64,000 bases of DNA, taken from NCBI GenBank assembly GCA_905250025.1, contig CAJNOJ010000057.1:248001-312000 (forward strand), written 5' to 3'. Origin of the DNA: Adineta ricciae (taxonomy: Eukaryota; Rotifera; Eurotatoria; Adinetida; Adinetidae). A model generated the notes under the pieces. That model was not told where the DNA came from. It ran no database searches and was given only the letters and a program-made list of their open reading frames with translations. Of this stretch, positions 39,803-50,957 are shown piece after piece; positions within the stretch are counted from its first letter, which is position 1; every line of letters starts with the position of its first letter. The translations under genes and the position numbers were made by a program.

Positions 39803-41748
39803 ATGGCTAAATCGATTCAGTTTTTATCGTTTCTCGTTTGGTTAATTCGTTGTTTCTTGTATCCATGGGTTTATCTTGGTTTTCGTTTAATATACGGAAA
39901 TCAAAAGTTCCGTTTACCACCGATCACGAATCAACTGTTACTTCAACCAGCAACTGTAATTGCGAAACGTATCAGAACAAGAGAGGTAAGCTAATCTTTC
40001 TCAATAAAGAATTTCATAAGGAATGCTGCGTATTACAGATAACGGCTTATAATGTTGTTCGTGCTTATATCGATCGAATTCATGCTATTCAACCGTATTT
40101 AAATGTTTATGTCGACGAACGGTTTTCTCCGGCGATAGCTGAAGCACAGGAAATTGATCGTGTTTTAGATTCAGTTTTACGAGGTCAACGGTCTTTACCC
40201 GATGGATGGACAGAAGAACGTGCGCCATTCCTTGGTGTTCCATTCGCTATTAAAGAATCAATGGAGTTTGTCGGATTTCACAATTCGACAGGAATTGTTG
40301 CGCGAAAAGATTACATATGTACGCGTACAGCAACATCGGTCGAGAATATGCTGAAAGCTGGTGGTATACTTCTTTGCAATACTAATGTCAGTGAAGGATG
40401 TATGTGGTTTGAATCGTAAGTTTTCTCAATCATCTGAAATATTCAAGGAGATTTGTTCGGTCGGTTTGTTCAGACGAAATTCTCTCTATGGCACTACGAA
40501 CAACCCATACGATTTAACAAGAATCGTAGGTGGAAGTTCAGGTGGTGCGGGTTGTATAGTGTCAGCAGCCGGTGTTCCATTTGCTATTGGAGCAGATATT
40601 GGTGGAAGTATTCGATTACCTTCGTTTATGAATGGAATATTTGGTCATAAAACTACACCTAGTATGACTACACAATGAATACGAAAGTAAAATATATTTC
40701 TTGATGTTGTTTTTAATAGATATCGTTCCAAACGACGGGCAATATCCACCACATAAAGAATTTCATCAGAAGTATTTATTATCCACCGGACCCATGTGCC
40801 GATATGCATGTGATTTGCAGCCAATGCTGAAAGTGTTGGCTGGTTCGCAAAATATCGAAAGATTATTGCACATTGATATTCCCGTAAGTGAATCCGATGA
40901 AGATACTTTGACTTTAGTTGTTTCGAAAACGACCAGAACCTTCTTTCTATCTCTTGATAGTCAAGGTAAAAGGTAGCTATGTACAAGGGCAATCAGCCGA
41001 TGGCGAATATTTGTTCATTGTTTTCAAATTGAATATGCCGATCTATCTATTTTAGGTTAACTTAAGTAAACTACGCTATTTTTATATCGATGAACTGGAC
41101 GCTTATTTTGTAAACAAAGTTGAACATGATCAAAAAGCAGCACATCGACGCGTTGTCGAACATTTCGAGAACAAATTCAAAATCCATGTGACTCGCTTAC
41201 GACTAACACGTCTTCGTCATGCTGTCTCACTCTGGTCAGCGATGATGGTCGACGGACAACTATCATCACGTGATTTCTCATTAACACTCTGTGATCGTAC
41301 ATCCTATCTCAATGGCTATCATGAATTATTACGCAAGTTTTTATTTCGCTCCACACACACGTTACCAGCTATCGGCCTGGCCATACTCGAAGCCATTCCA
41401 AATAAACACAATAAACATTTTCACAAATTAGCACATAAATTCTTCGACGAGGTGCAATCTCTACTAGGCGATGATGGCGTGCTCTTTCTACCAACATTTC
41501 CCGTCTCCGCACCAGTTCATGCTTGGCCGGCGGTGTTGAACACTTTCGATTATATCTATTGTGGAATTATCAATGCATTAGGATTACCGTCGACCCAATG
41601 TCCCTTAGGTTTAGATCGACAACATCTACCATTGGGCATCCAATGCATTGGTGGACGTGGTCGAGATCAGTTACCACTGGCTGTTGCGCAAGAAATTGAA
41701 CAAGCTATGGGTGGTTGGGTGCCACCAAGTCTCACATCAGTAGTTTAA
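39803..41748 (+). CDS. FAAH2: Fatty-acid amide hydrolase, FAAH2 type
   Basis: This membrane-bound amidase-signature hydrolase cleaves fatty-acid amides such as anandamide and oleamide. Five exons give about 533 residues, equal to human FAAH2. The N-terminal helix [19 protein letters not shown] is the membrane anchor. The catalytic triad is intact: Lys in GVPFAIKES, Ser in VGGSSGGAG and the nucleophile Ser in [38 protein letters not shown] and [11 protein letters not shown] match the FAAH2 branch. The intron 40884-41055 (172 bp) is longer than usual. Reading through it gives a false open frame, but only its removal restores the family sequence [11 protein letters not shown]. The next gene starts 88 bp after the stop. 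Confidence 0.95.
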
Positions 41749-41835
41749 CATTTTTTTAATATTGACAATATTGTTTTTTTTTCTCTTAGCATTCCGCTCT
41801 GAATTGAATACTTTTTTTTCATTTCTTTTTTTCAG
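41749..41835 (+). promoter_or_regulatory. Intercistronic spacer with splice acceptor (candidate operon junction)
   Basis: This gap of 87 bp has no AATAAA. It is rich in T and ends in TTCTTTTTTTCAG directly touching the next ATG. A second acceptor-like tract (TTTTTCTCTTAG) lies earlier. This is what a trans-splicing site within an operon would look like; a short 5'UTR intron is the alternative. Confidence 0.45.
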
Positions 41836-43931
41836 ATGTCTGAACACGAAAGTGCCTCATCAGATGACGAAGAACGTATCAATGAAGTGACAAAAGCAAA
41901 AAAGCCGAGAAAAAACATTGCATATCAACGTGCGGCACGTCCGACGACTTACGATGATGACGATGACGATGATAATGATGAAGATGACTTTGCTCGACAA
42001 CTTCGTCTTGAAAAGACGAAAGAACTTCAAAATCAAGCTGAACAAGTCAAAACGAAAACTGATCCCGATGGCACTGTCTACGAATGGGATCCGGCTGTTA
42101 AAGGATGGTTCGTACTGAAGAGAAAATCGAACTCATCTTCACTTTATTTCTTCTCTCTAGGTTTCCCAAAGTTTCCGAAGAATTTCTTGTCGAACATCAC
42201 ATGAACTACGGTTTAGAATCTTCGTCGGGTGTTCGCTACGATGTTCAGCATCAAACCTATGTTCACGAACGCGATGGAATGACTTACAAGTTAGACAAAG
42301 AAACACAACAGTGGATACCGTTGCAGTCCTATACTGATGAAGCTAATCATATCAAATATACCTTCTCAAAGAAACATAACACATGGATACCTGATGTTAG
42401 CACTTATTCTACAACAGATTCTGAAGGCAAACAACAAACTTATGTTTGGCTAAAAGAACAGCTTCAATGGAAGCCTTTGTCAACCGTCGATCAATACACA
42501 GATCATACAACGGGGTTAAAATATAAATGGAATAATCAGACAAATAGTTGGGACAATGATGGTGCTGAATCGATCGAAGATCAATCTTCGACAGAACAAA
42601 AACCGCCAGCAGCAACATCTACGTCAACACAAGACCAGAATACCAAAAAGAAAGCAGCCGAAGGTTAGTTTTTCAGTGACTATTTTGATCTACTAAAATA
42701 GTTCACACAGTAAAAACATTTTGTTTACGTTAGTCAAGAGTTCGAGTCTACACATAATCACTCTTTATACTTTTAAGACGCATACACGTTGAAGATGATG
42801 TAATTTTATAAATAATGGTGTTTTCTGAATGATAGAAATATCATCAATGATTGCTCCTTATATTGTTTCTGATTCAATTGTATGCAAACAAAATGTTCAC
42901 TTTTTTTTCCTAATTAATCCTATTCGATTTTCTTCTTTAGGTTGGTTTGATTTACCAGATGAGAAGAATTGTAATGTATACATAAGTGGTCTTCCATTTG
43001 ACATCACCGACGAAGAATTCGAAGAGCTAATGTCCAAATATGGTGTTATCTCACCTGATCCAAATAATCTGCGCAAGAAAAAGATGAAATTGTATCGAGA
43101 TGAACAAGGAAATCTTAAAGGTGATGGAACATGTCGATATCTGAGAGTAAGTTGTTCATTTTCCTCCGTAAAAGAATATATCTTGTTTTTCAGCCCGAGT
43201 CTGTGAAACTGTGTATCGATATGCTGGACGAAAGTGAATTTCGTTCGTCGAAACTTCATGTTGAACGTGCAAAATTCGAAGCTAAAGGAACATTCAATCC
43301 TGATCTGAAACGAAAACGAAAGAAATTGGATAAGAAAGCGAAAGAACGACAACGAGATCAAGTGTTGAACTGGGAAGATCGTCCTGAAGTTATTCGGCAT
43401 AAATACGAACGAATTATCGTCATGAAAAATATGTTCAACTTGCAGCAATTCAAAGTAAATTACTTTCCAAAGCTTTTCACAACTCACTTTGGATTTGTTT
43501 TGCAGAATGATCCATTATTCATCGATAAATTACGAAATTACATTCAAGAATCTTGCAGTGAATACGGAGAAGTGAAAAAGATCAATATATACGATGTAAG
43601 TAGCATTGAAAATGACACGAATCTAATTTTTCATTCTTCTTCTACAGACGAATCCCGCTGGTATAGTGACCGTCGGTTTCGCTGACATTGATCAAGCAGA
43701 CGCCTGTTGTCAGTACATGAATGATCGAATTTGGCATGGCAGAGTTATTCAATGTCAAACTTGGGATGGTAATTTTTCGCTTCTTTGTCTCGATATGACA
43801 CTCGATGTTTGTCTCTCCTTGTTTTAGGTACATCAAAATATGATGTCGCACCGCAAGAAGAAGAAGAAAAGCAACGCATTGATGAATGGCATCGATATTT
43901 GAACGAGGACGATGATGAGCTAGAATCCTAG
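41836..43931 (+). CDS. HTATSF1: Tat-SF1 / Cus2-type splicing factor
   Basis: This nuclear RNA-binding protein acts with the U2 snRNP protein SF3B1 and in transcript elongation. Seven exons give about 510 residues. An acidic N-terminus (YDDDDDDDNDEDD) is followed by WW/OCRE-like repeats (VYEWDPAVKGWFPK, YTFSKKHNTWIPD, KYKWNNQTNSWDND). RRM1 has NVYISGLPFDITDEEFEELM and the family text GVISPDPNN, YRDEQGNLKGDGTCRYL and SSKLHVERAKFEAKG. The second RRM-like domain (UHM) has IVMKNMF, LRNYIQESCSEYGEVKKI and GRVIQCQTWDG. The C-terminus is acidic and short (NEDDDELES), unlike the long acidic tail of human Tat-SF1. One intron, 42664-42940, is 277 bp; the first uses donor GTTCGT to give GWFPK. Confidence 0.94.
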
Positions 43932-44286
43932 TTCTTTCTGTATAGTTTATTTATACCTGTGGAATTAAAAAGGAAGGAAAACTGACTCATTGTTTCTTGA
44001 ACTCTCTCGTCTTAGTGTGAGGAATTCAAATAGCGCTGTGTCCCGCATCAAAGTCTGTGTTTCAAAACGACATTTAACTTTTGAGAAATTTCGCATATAG
44101 ATGCCCCACTCTATCGCCAACAGTTTCTCGAAAGAACTTAGATGTCGCTGCAAAATTATTCTCTTTCTTGTTGATTCATGTCGGCTTGCTCTGTATATTT
44201 TGTTGATCAGTGTATTGCCGATGTAATAACTTCTTACATTTCATAATCGTCTGTAGCATCTACATTGAATATTCTTGTTTCAAGAT
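43932..44286. other. Intergenic, UBE2M upstream region
   Basis: No gene is seen. TTCTTGTTTCAAG just before the UBE2M start is a possible splice acceptor. Confidence 0.5.
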
Positions 44287-45056
44287 ATGCTTAACATATT
44301 CAGTCTTAAACAACAACCTCGGCCTGGTGAGAGTGCATCCTCCGATACCGGCGGAAAGAAATTATCAGCAGCTCTGTTACGTGTCACAAAAGGTTACGTA
44401 TCATTGTGCGTAAATTTCGAAGTAATCATCTTTAATTGTATTGTTTACTAGATTTGAGTGAAATCGGCACGTTACCACCAACATGTCAAGTAACATATCC
44501 TAACAAAGATGATCTTCTCCATTTTACACTTACAATCACACCTGATGATGTATGATAAGATTAATCTAAAACAATAAACTAATAAACTTCTTTCATAGGG
44601 TTTTTATAAAGGCGGACGCTTTGTGTTCTTATTCACGATCGAGTCTGAGTATCCTCATACACCACCGAAAGTCAAATGTACCCAAAAAATCTATCATCCA
44701 AACATCGACCTCGAAGGCAACGTTTGCTTGAATATTCTTCGGTAATTGTATTGAAAATTTCGCTATTTTGTTTTTCTTAAACCAAATTCCTTGTAGAGAA
44801 GATTGGAAACCTGTCTTAACAATTTTATCTGTTATTCTCGGCATGGGTTTTCTTTTTTCGGTAAGCTCAACATTTTCTGAACTGATTACTGAACAACAAA
44901 TTGGTATTTTAGGAACCTAATCCAGATGATCCATTGAACAAAGAAGCTGCCGAAGTATTGAAAACCAACGTTAATACATTTCGATCAAATGTCACGAAAA
45001 CAATGGCAGGTGGAGTATTAAATGGTGTTCAATTTGATCGGGTACTTACTCGATAA
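44287..45056 (+). CDS. UBE2M: NEDD8-conjugating enzyme E2 (Ubc12)
   Basis: UBE2M passes NEDD8 from its E1 to cullins and so switches on cullin-RING ubiquitin ligases. Six exons give about 190 residues. The N-terminal extension [10 protein letters not shown] is the UBE2M hallmark peptide that docks on the E1, and it argues against the sister enzyme UBE2F. The E2 core has [25 protein letters not shown], the HPN motif in [11 protein letters not shown] with the active Cys in [15 protein letters not shown], and [16 protein letters not shown]. Stop TAA is at 45054-45056. Its tail is slightly longer than in human, ending FDRVLTR. Confidence 0.95.
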
Positions 45057-45434
45057 TTTAATTGAAAATATTAATCAGACAATATCACTCAAGACATATA
45101 TTTATTGGAGAAAATTTGTCCTTTTGTTTGCTATTTACATTTAAAAACTAAATCAAGATATAAACGAAACTTACACAGACACGTGTTCTTGTTCATTTTT
45201 GTTGTCGGATTGTTGACGACAGTTATAAACATGTTCAGTAATGCGAGTATTTATTGAAATGACCCCGACGAGAAGTTCAGTTAATCATTTTGCAAAACAA
45301 TCCAGAAGAAGAAGAAGAAAAGTATTCAAACAAACACAAGAAGGAATGAGCGCACACTCTGTTTACGTATGAAAATAGATTAAATGTATACATATCACAA
45401 GAAAAATCAAGAGTTATTTGTTATCATTTGTATA
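45057..45434. other. Convergent 3' regions of UBE2M and the ERICH3-like gene
   Basis: This is 3'UTR space. I see no gene and no repeat beyond an A/G-rich tract near 45310. Confidence 0.55.
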
Positions 45435-48400
45435 CTAGATATCAGTTTTATCATTAGTATCATTAAACGATTTATGCCGAAAAATATTTTCATTTTGAGA
45501 TTCATCGGAATCACTTGAATGATCTCCTGAATTTTTTCTACCCAACTGACTTGCTGGTCGCCATATATCAATATTTGGTTGTGTTGTCGTTGATGTTTCT
45601 TTAGATTTGTCACCTGTCTCGAAAGTATCTTGACGACCACGTCGAGTCTTCGGTCGAGACAATGGTGAAGTCACTTTAGGCTTCATAGAATCCTCGTTGT
45701 CGTTAAACATTTGATTGTAATCAATATTCTCCTCCTTCTCATCATCATCGGTGCTATGATGTGAATGTATGGGTAGAATCTTTTTGTCGTCTTTCTTCGG
45801 TGTTGTAACGACTCGTTTAGGAGAAGATAGAGGACTTCCTTTCGATGGCGTATGTTCGCCGCTATTCGATTGCGATGTGGAGTGTTTAGTTACACGAGTT
45901 CGATGAGGTGAATCTTTGGAAATTATGAGAATAAATTCGAGTTCACGACTGGATGAAAACCTACTTTTTTGTTCATCGTCATCGTCAGTGTCTTTCGATC
46001 GTGCCAAGAAAGTTCGTTCTGCACGTAAGTTATGGTCGTTTCTAAGCAGCGGTTCTTTACAAACAAAAGTTGTTTCTTCCTTGGTTTGAATATTGATCAA
46101 AACAATCTAGAGAAACAATAATTCGTTAATTGAAAACAAATGCAAACGAAAGAAACCTTATGAATTTTCCATTTTCTTGCTGTAATGCCCGAATTGTAAT
46201 ATCCAATCGTTAATTTTCTTGGTTGTTCATGCAGATTGTGTATCAAATCCATGTCGAATGTTTGACTTTCACCCGATTCAAATGAAGGACACATCTTCGT
46301 GCCTTTCTGATAGATGAACGAATCTTTTGTTTGATTATTCAAACGAATATACATTTGAGTGTCTTCCACGGCATCAAATTCTCCATCAGTCTCTTTCGAA
46401 GGATAAATCATCACTCGATACCGGACGGAATCGTGTTCATCATCACTTGATAATGATTCGGTCCGATTCTTTGCAAATTCTTCTGGTGAGGATGATGCGC
46501 GTTTCGTGACGTTTGCTTTGGGTTTTACAGGTATAATCGTTTTCTTCGTAGAAGATTTTCGACTGCTGGTTTCTTCGAATGTTTCGGATAGATCGAGAAG
46601 TTTTTCTTGCAATGGACGAATCCATTGCTTATATGAGAATTTATAATGTACTCGGCGGTCGACGTCAGTGAGTTCGATATGATCGAGATGCCATTTGATG
46701 ATATCTTTCTCTTCATCTTCTGTTTGCAGTAATAATCGAATCTGTTTGGGTTTGCCGATATCCCGAAGTTCGATCTGGAATGTATCTTCTCGGCCAGATT
46801 TAAAACACTGAGGATATTCTCGCATATCAAGTTCATACGGATCTGTTTCGCTTTGACCGTCAGTTGATAGGAGTGAAATGTGAAGAGATATGTCCGTCAA
46901 CGAGTTCTTTGGTAATTGAAAACTTCCAGTAGGAACATGTGAAGAATGAAATGTGATGTACCAAGTTTTCGGCGATTTATCAGTTTTAGTCTGACCTGAC
47001 GACGAAATGGCCTGTAGAAAAAGAAATTTGACCAGTTTTACATAGATCAATTTAGTGATGACTGACTTTTGATGAAGAATCTTTGTCTTTTTTTCTCTGA
47101 CCACTCAAATCTGAAGCATGTCCATCTTTTGATTCGTTGACATTTTCCATCTCATCAGCATCGTCTGATTGATGCTCTGAATTGGCTCCGTGTTTGACAG
47201 GAATCTGAACTGATTTCTTCTTCGTTCCCGCCCGATCCGAAACCGGCATTGAGATAGTTATCGTTTTCTCCTCTTCATCTTCAACGTCATCGCAATTCTT
47301 TGATTGCATTTGTTGCTGAAAACGGCACTTCAGGCAAGGTTTTGTTCCCTGAACAGAGAGTATCGCGAAATGACCACGTTCACCACCCAATCGAACACCA
47401 TGTCGATGTTTGTATTCACAACATGTGGAGATTCGACTATCGATGAAGCCTTTGACGTACAACGATAAACCAAGTGGAAAATCAGAATGACGACGCGAAT
47501 AAAAAGAAAACTCATCTGGAAAATAGTCGACAGAAAGATGTCAAAAAGATGAGAAGAAAATCATATCAAACCTCCTGGTCGATGGTTTCCTTTATAAACA
47601 ATCAGATTTTCTCCTCCACAATGCTGTTGCATAACCATAATTTCATCGGTTGAGTCGAATACCGAATGATCATAATCGACTTTAGTATGCAAACCGTAAT
47701 AGATCATTTTAATTTGACATGAAGAGTCCGTTGGTTTCGTTGCCGAACGAGAGTGCTATTCAAACACCGATAAGACATATGAAACGGTACGATTTTCGAA
47801 AATATTTCTTACTAGAGAAGACGAACGGTGAACAGCAGATGATTTTGGTCGATGAATTGGTCGTTGTTGAAATGATGAGCTCTTCGATGGATGCTTTCGT
47901 GAAAGGTCATCACTGACGTTTGCTGATTGTACACGTAGAACGCGAGGCTGTCCATCGAATTCTTCGTCCATCTAATTAATATGAAATCTATCTTCAATCA
48001 GTGAGTCTTTGTAAGAACTTACTAGTTGGACATCTCGACGTTGACGTGTCGATTTTGATCGAGTTTGCAACCACGAATCATGCATCGAATGCGCACTTAT
48101 TTCATCCGATCTCGACGCGTTCACTGACGAATATCCACTGCCCCTCGCCGGACGCCGTCTTGATTCCTAAAAGCTGTCTCATAAATTCGACAAAAAATGA
48201 AATTCATCACTTTTACTTTGACACTATGTACTAATGCAGCTTTTTCGATCTTATCGAGTTTACGTTTGATTTCAGCTTGGCGAGCTCGTTCCATATCGAT
48301 TGCTCTGAAAAAACAATTAAATGTTCGGAAGTACAAGAGAGAGAGAGCATTGCTTCAATACCGATGAACAATATTTTCAGCAAGCACTTGTCGAACATGT

Positions 48401-48684
48401 TTCTTCCGTTCATATCGAGCTAATTTCGTTCGGTATTCTTTTTCCGAGATGATGTCGCCTCGGCGACCAATCTAAACACCACACGTTTATGAAAGAATCT
48501 TCTTTTTCTAATCAATTTACTAGTCCCGCTTGTCTTAAATGAGTTTGAATACGTTCATGGCTGAAATAGGATTGTAAATGCTCGTCAGTTAAGGCATTGT
48601 AATTAGCCAGGACTCTAGATGATAGATGTTTTCAACACTTTTGTACAAAGTAAAGTAGTACCTCGAATCCAGTAGATGACTCAT
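45435..48684 (-). CDS. ERICH3-like protein with DUF4590 and two PLAT-like domains
   Basis: About 880 residues lie in roughly ten exons. The N-terminus MSHLLDSRVLANYNALTDEH, HLQSYFSHERIQTHLRQAGL and EKEY, then AIDMERARQAEIKRKLDKIE, matches vertebrate glutamate-rich protein 3 (C1orf173), a poorly understood protein linked to cilia and vesicles. The DUF4590 block follows (about 47340-47690): QQHCGGENLIVYKGN, CCEYKHRHGVRLGGERGHF. Downstream, two beta-rich stretches (about 46640-47000 and 46040-46450) look like PLAT/LH2 domains: GREDTFQIELRDIGKPKQIR with KWHLDHIEL, and GESQTFDMDL with RKWKIHKIVLI. The last 200 residues are disordered and charged. The joining of ERICH3 and PLAT parts rests on continuous reading through short introns; I cannot exclude two genes, but no start or polyadenylation signal separates them. 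Confidence 0.82.
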
Positions 48685-49413
48685 GAGAGAAGAATAAATG
48701 CGATGTGTCGAGTGCCCGTTAATCGATTAATAGACACACACTTGCCGCTGTCAATAACTGAGATTCTGGCAATATTTTAAAATAAATAGAGACAAACGCC
48801 ATTGTTCTTTTCTCATTCAGTAGTTGTTGAGCAACCATTAGATGAAAAAGAGCATTCGATTTTCGAATTGAAATGAAAATTCGCCTTTATATTTGCTTTG
48901 ATTACGATCAAATCTGATCGTTCGATGAAATTTGTTTTCCTTGTTGAATGAATTCGACTTTCGGAAATGTGAATGTGGCTCCATCTTCAATGAAATGATC
49001 GTCTATACATCCCTTGTTGGCCTTCTCTTATTATAGAAACCCGATAGTCAATACTATCTATACAAATGTAGGCATATTTCGTTTGTGCATACTCCGACCA
49101 GTTCATCGGCCCGTCTGATCGTCACATTCTATTCAGTCTAGACCAGACATATATGACGTTCTTCACAATAGACCTGGGAAAGTATATTCGAGAGATGAAA
49201 ATACGAAATCGTTCATTGCATAATACATAGTCCGCCAGTTAGATCTATTAATGATTTCATCTTTTGTTCTTGTCTTTATTTAACCGATATCATCTATCTT
49301 AAGATTTTTTTTTTCTTTGTTTTATCGCACATATAAAAGTTTCACGTTTAGTCACATATCTTTACAAGAAAAGCTTACCGTTAATTCCTGATTATTGCTA
49401 AGTGAATCGAATA
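48685..49413. other. Divergent promoter region
   Basis: This is 0.7 kb between the ERICH3-like gene and the repeat-bearing membrane protein gene. It contains the TATA box listed below and no gene. Confidence 0.5.
49332..49339 (+). promoter_or_regulatory. TATA box of the membrane-protein gene
   Basis: TATAAAAG lies 74 bp before the start codon at 49414, at a good distance for a short 5' leader. It is one of the few clear TATA boxes in the window. Confidence 0.55.
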
Positions 49414-50831
49414 ATGGCTTCAATAACTTCAATCATATCAATTTTCGTCTTATTATTGGCTACTTATTGCCATTCAGCTCCAATTGAAACAGAATTTCAA
49501 TTTTCAACAGTAGAAAATGAACTTACATCTGTCACACCAAAACCGATCGTAAGTCAAATTTGCACTGACAGCTGATCAATTTAAAACGAACAAATCTCTC
49601 TGTTTAGAAAGTCGCAATAGAATTCAACACCGTTCCAAACACACATTCTAAACGATTAGAAGGTCACTCAATTGAACAATTTACAACTGAACGTTCAATT
49701 CCAGAAAAACATAACAGCAATAAACGTACCTTATTGGATGAATTCACAACAGTATCATCATTCACCGTTCCCACGGCCCACAAACGATCAGATGACGATT
49801 CGAGTGAAGAATTCACAACAGTATCATCATTCACCGTTCCCATGACCCACAAACGATCAGATGACGATTCGAGTGAAGAATTCACAACAGTATCATCATT
49901 CACCGTTCCCATGACCCACAAACGATCAGATGACGATTCGAGTGAAGAGTTCACAACTGAACTTTCACATGTCGATAGTAAACGAGGAAGTGATGAAGTA
50001 GATGGTGAAAGCACCTCTGAAGTTACAGTTGGAGACGTCAACGACAAACGATCAGTTGAAGTTCAAAACGAAGAAGACTCCGAAGAGGCAAAACGATCGA
50101 TTGATGAATGGACCACCGAAAAAGCCGAAATGATCGATGGAAAGCAAAAACGAACAGAAGAACACACCTTCCCAAACGAATTCTTCACCACAGTAGAATC
50201 AAGCACAGATTTCAACAACCGTGTTGTTCGACTGTTGGAACATGAACCCGTCGACTTAGAATTAACCACCATTCCTGAAGTAAATTTTCATAGATTTTCT
50301 CGTGATTTCAATAGCGAACGTCTTCTTTAAAATTTCTAGTCATCGTCATTTGAAACACTCGCTCATACAACTGGACTTCTTAAACAACGCCACGTTCCAG
50401 TTCCAGAAACCGAAACTCCAAAAGGTGAGCGAACAGATACAAAGTATATAAGCATAACTGAAAATGTCGGTACAGGCGAAACCAGAGACACAGAATACTT
50501 TCGTGCTAACGATTTATCTACATTCAATCAAACTGCACATGAACAGTATTCTTCATCATTTAATGATGAATCAATTCTGCTTCTATTTCTTCTTGCTGCA
50601 CTTCTATTTTGTATAATTTTCGTGGCGAGTTTCATCGCCTTCGTAAGTTCGCTATGAGACCAGAGACAATGAATAGAAGATGAGATCGACGAACATTTTA
50701 TTTGATCATGACAAATGTAATATTAACTTTTCTCTCTTTAGAATCAAATGAAAAAGAATTTTCAACGCCAGAGCCCAATAAATGAAATGGAAGCCGAATT
50801 AGACAAGCAATATGACCAACATGAAAGTTAA
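49414..50831 (+). CDS. Type I membrane protein with dibasic sites and 23-residue repeats, function unknown
   Basis: Four exons (49414-49548, 49608-50279, 50340-50642, 50742-50831) give 399 residues. A signal peptide (MASITSIISIFVLLLATYCH) is followed by a long acidic, Ser/Thr-rich outer region. Lys-Arg pairs recur there: SKRLEG, NKRTLL, HKRSDDD three times, SKRGSD, DKRSVE, AKRSID, QKRTEE. Three 23-residue repeats, each holding EFTTVSSFTVP then HKRSDDDSS, sit at about residues 90-160. A transmembrane helix (LLLFLLAALLFCIIFVASF) lies near residues 345-370, with a short cytoplasmic tail rich in charged residues. There are almost no cysteines outside the helix. The Lys-Arg spacing is that of a prohormone-convertase substrate, but a membrane anchor is unusual for a neuropeptide precursor. 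No family recognised. Confidence 0.82.
49740..49946 (+). repeat. Three tandem 69-bp coding repeats
   Basis: Units start at 49740, 49809 and 49878, each 69 bp (23 codons), and a partial fourth starts at 49947. Units 2 and 3 appear identical. Unit 1 differs slightly: it has ACGGCC where the others have ATGACC. Confidence 0.93.
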
Positions 50832-50957
50832 ATCTTTTACTTAATTCACATTTTTATTCATTTTGGGAGCTTTTCTCTCATTCAATAACAATAATGTTAA
50901 CTCATCTACCTTTTTCTTTAATAAAATAGAAAAATTTTCTCATTAACTGCTCACATC

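Noticed and set aside
40884..40976. Open frame continuing past the FAAH2-like exon ([11 protein letters not shown] and on)
   Set aside because: It begins at a GTAAGT donor. Only removal of 40884-41055 restores the family sequence, so this is intron.
42735..42750. tRNA B-box-like GAGTTCGAGTCTA
   Set aside because: No matching A box or cloverleaf could be drawn at the right distance, and it lies inside the 277-bp intron of the Tat-SF1 gene.
42897..43487. 196-codon minus-strand open frame inside the Tat-SF1 gene
   Set aside because: It is the antisense of conserved RRM exons and crosses their introns; no family resemblance.
49664..50047. 127-codon open frame antisense to the 69-bp repeats
   Set aside because: It exists only because the repeat unit lacks stops in both directions; the plus-strand gene has a signal peptide, introns and a transmembrane helix.
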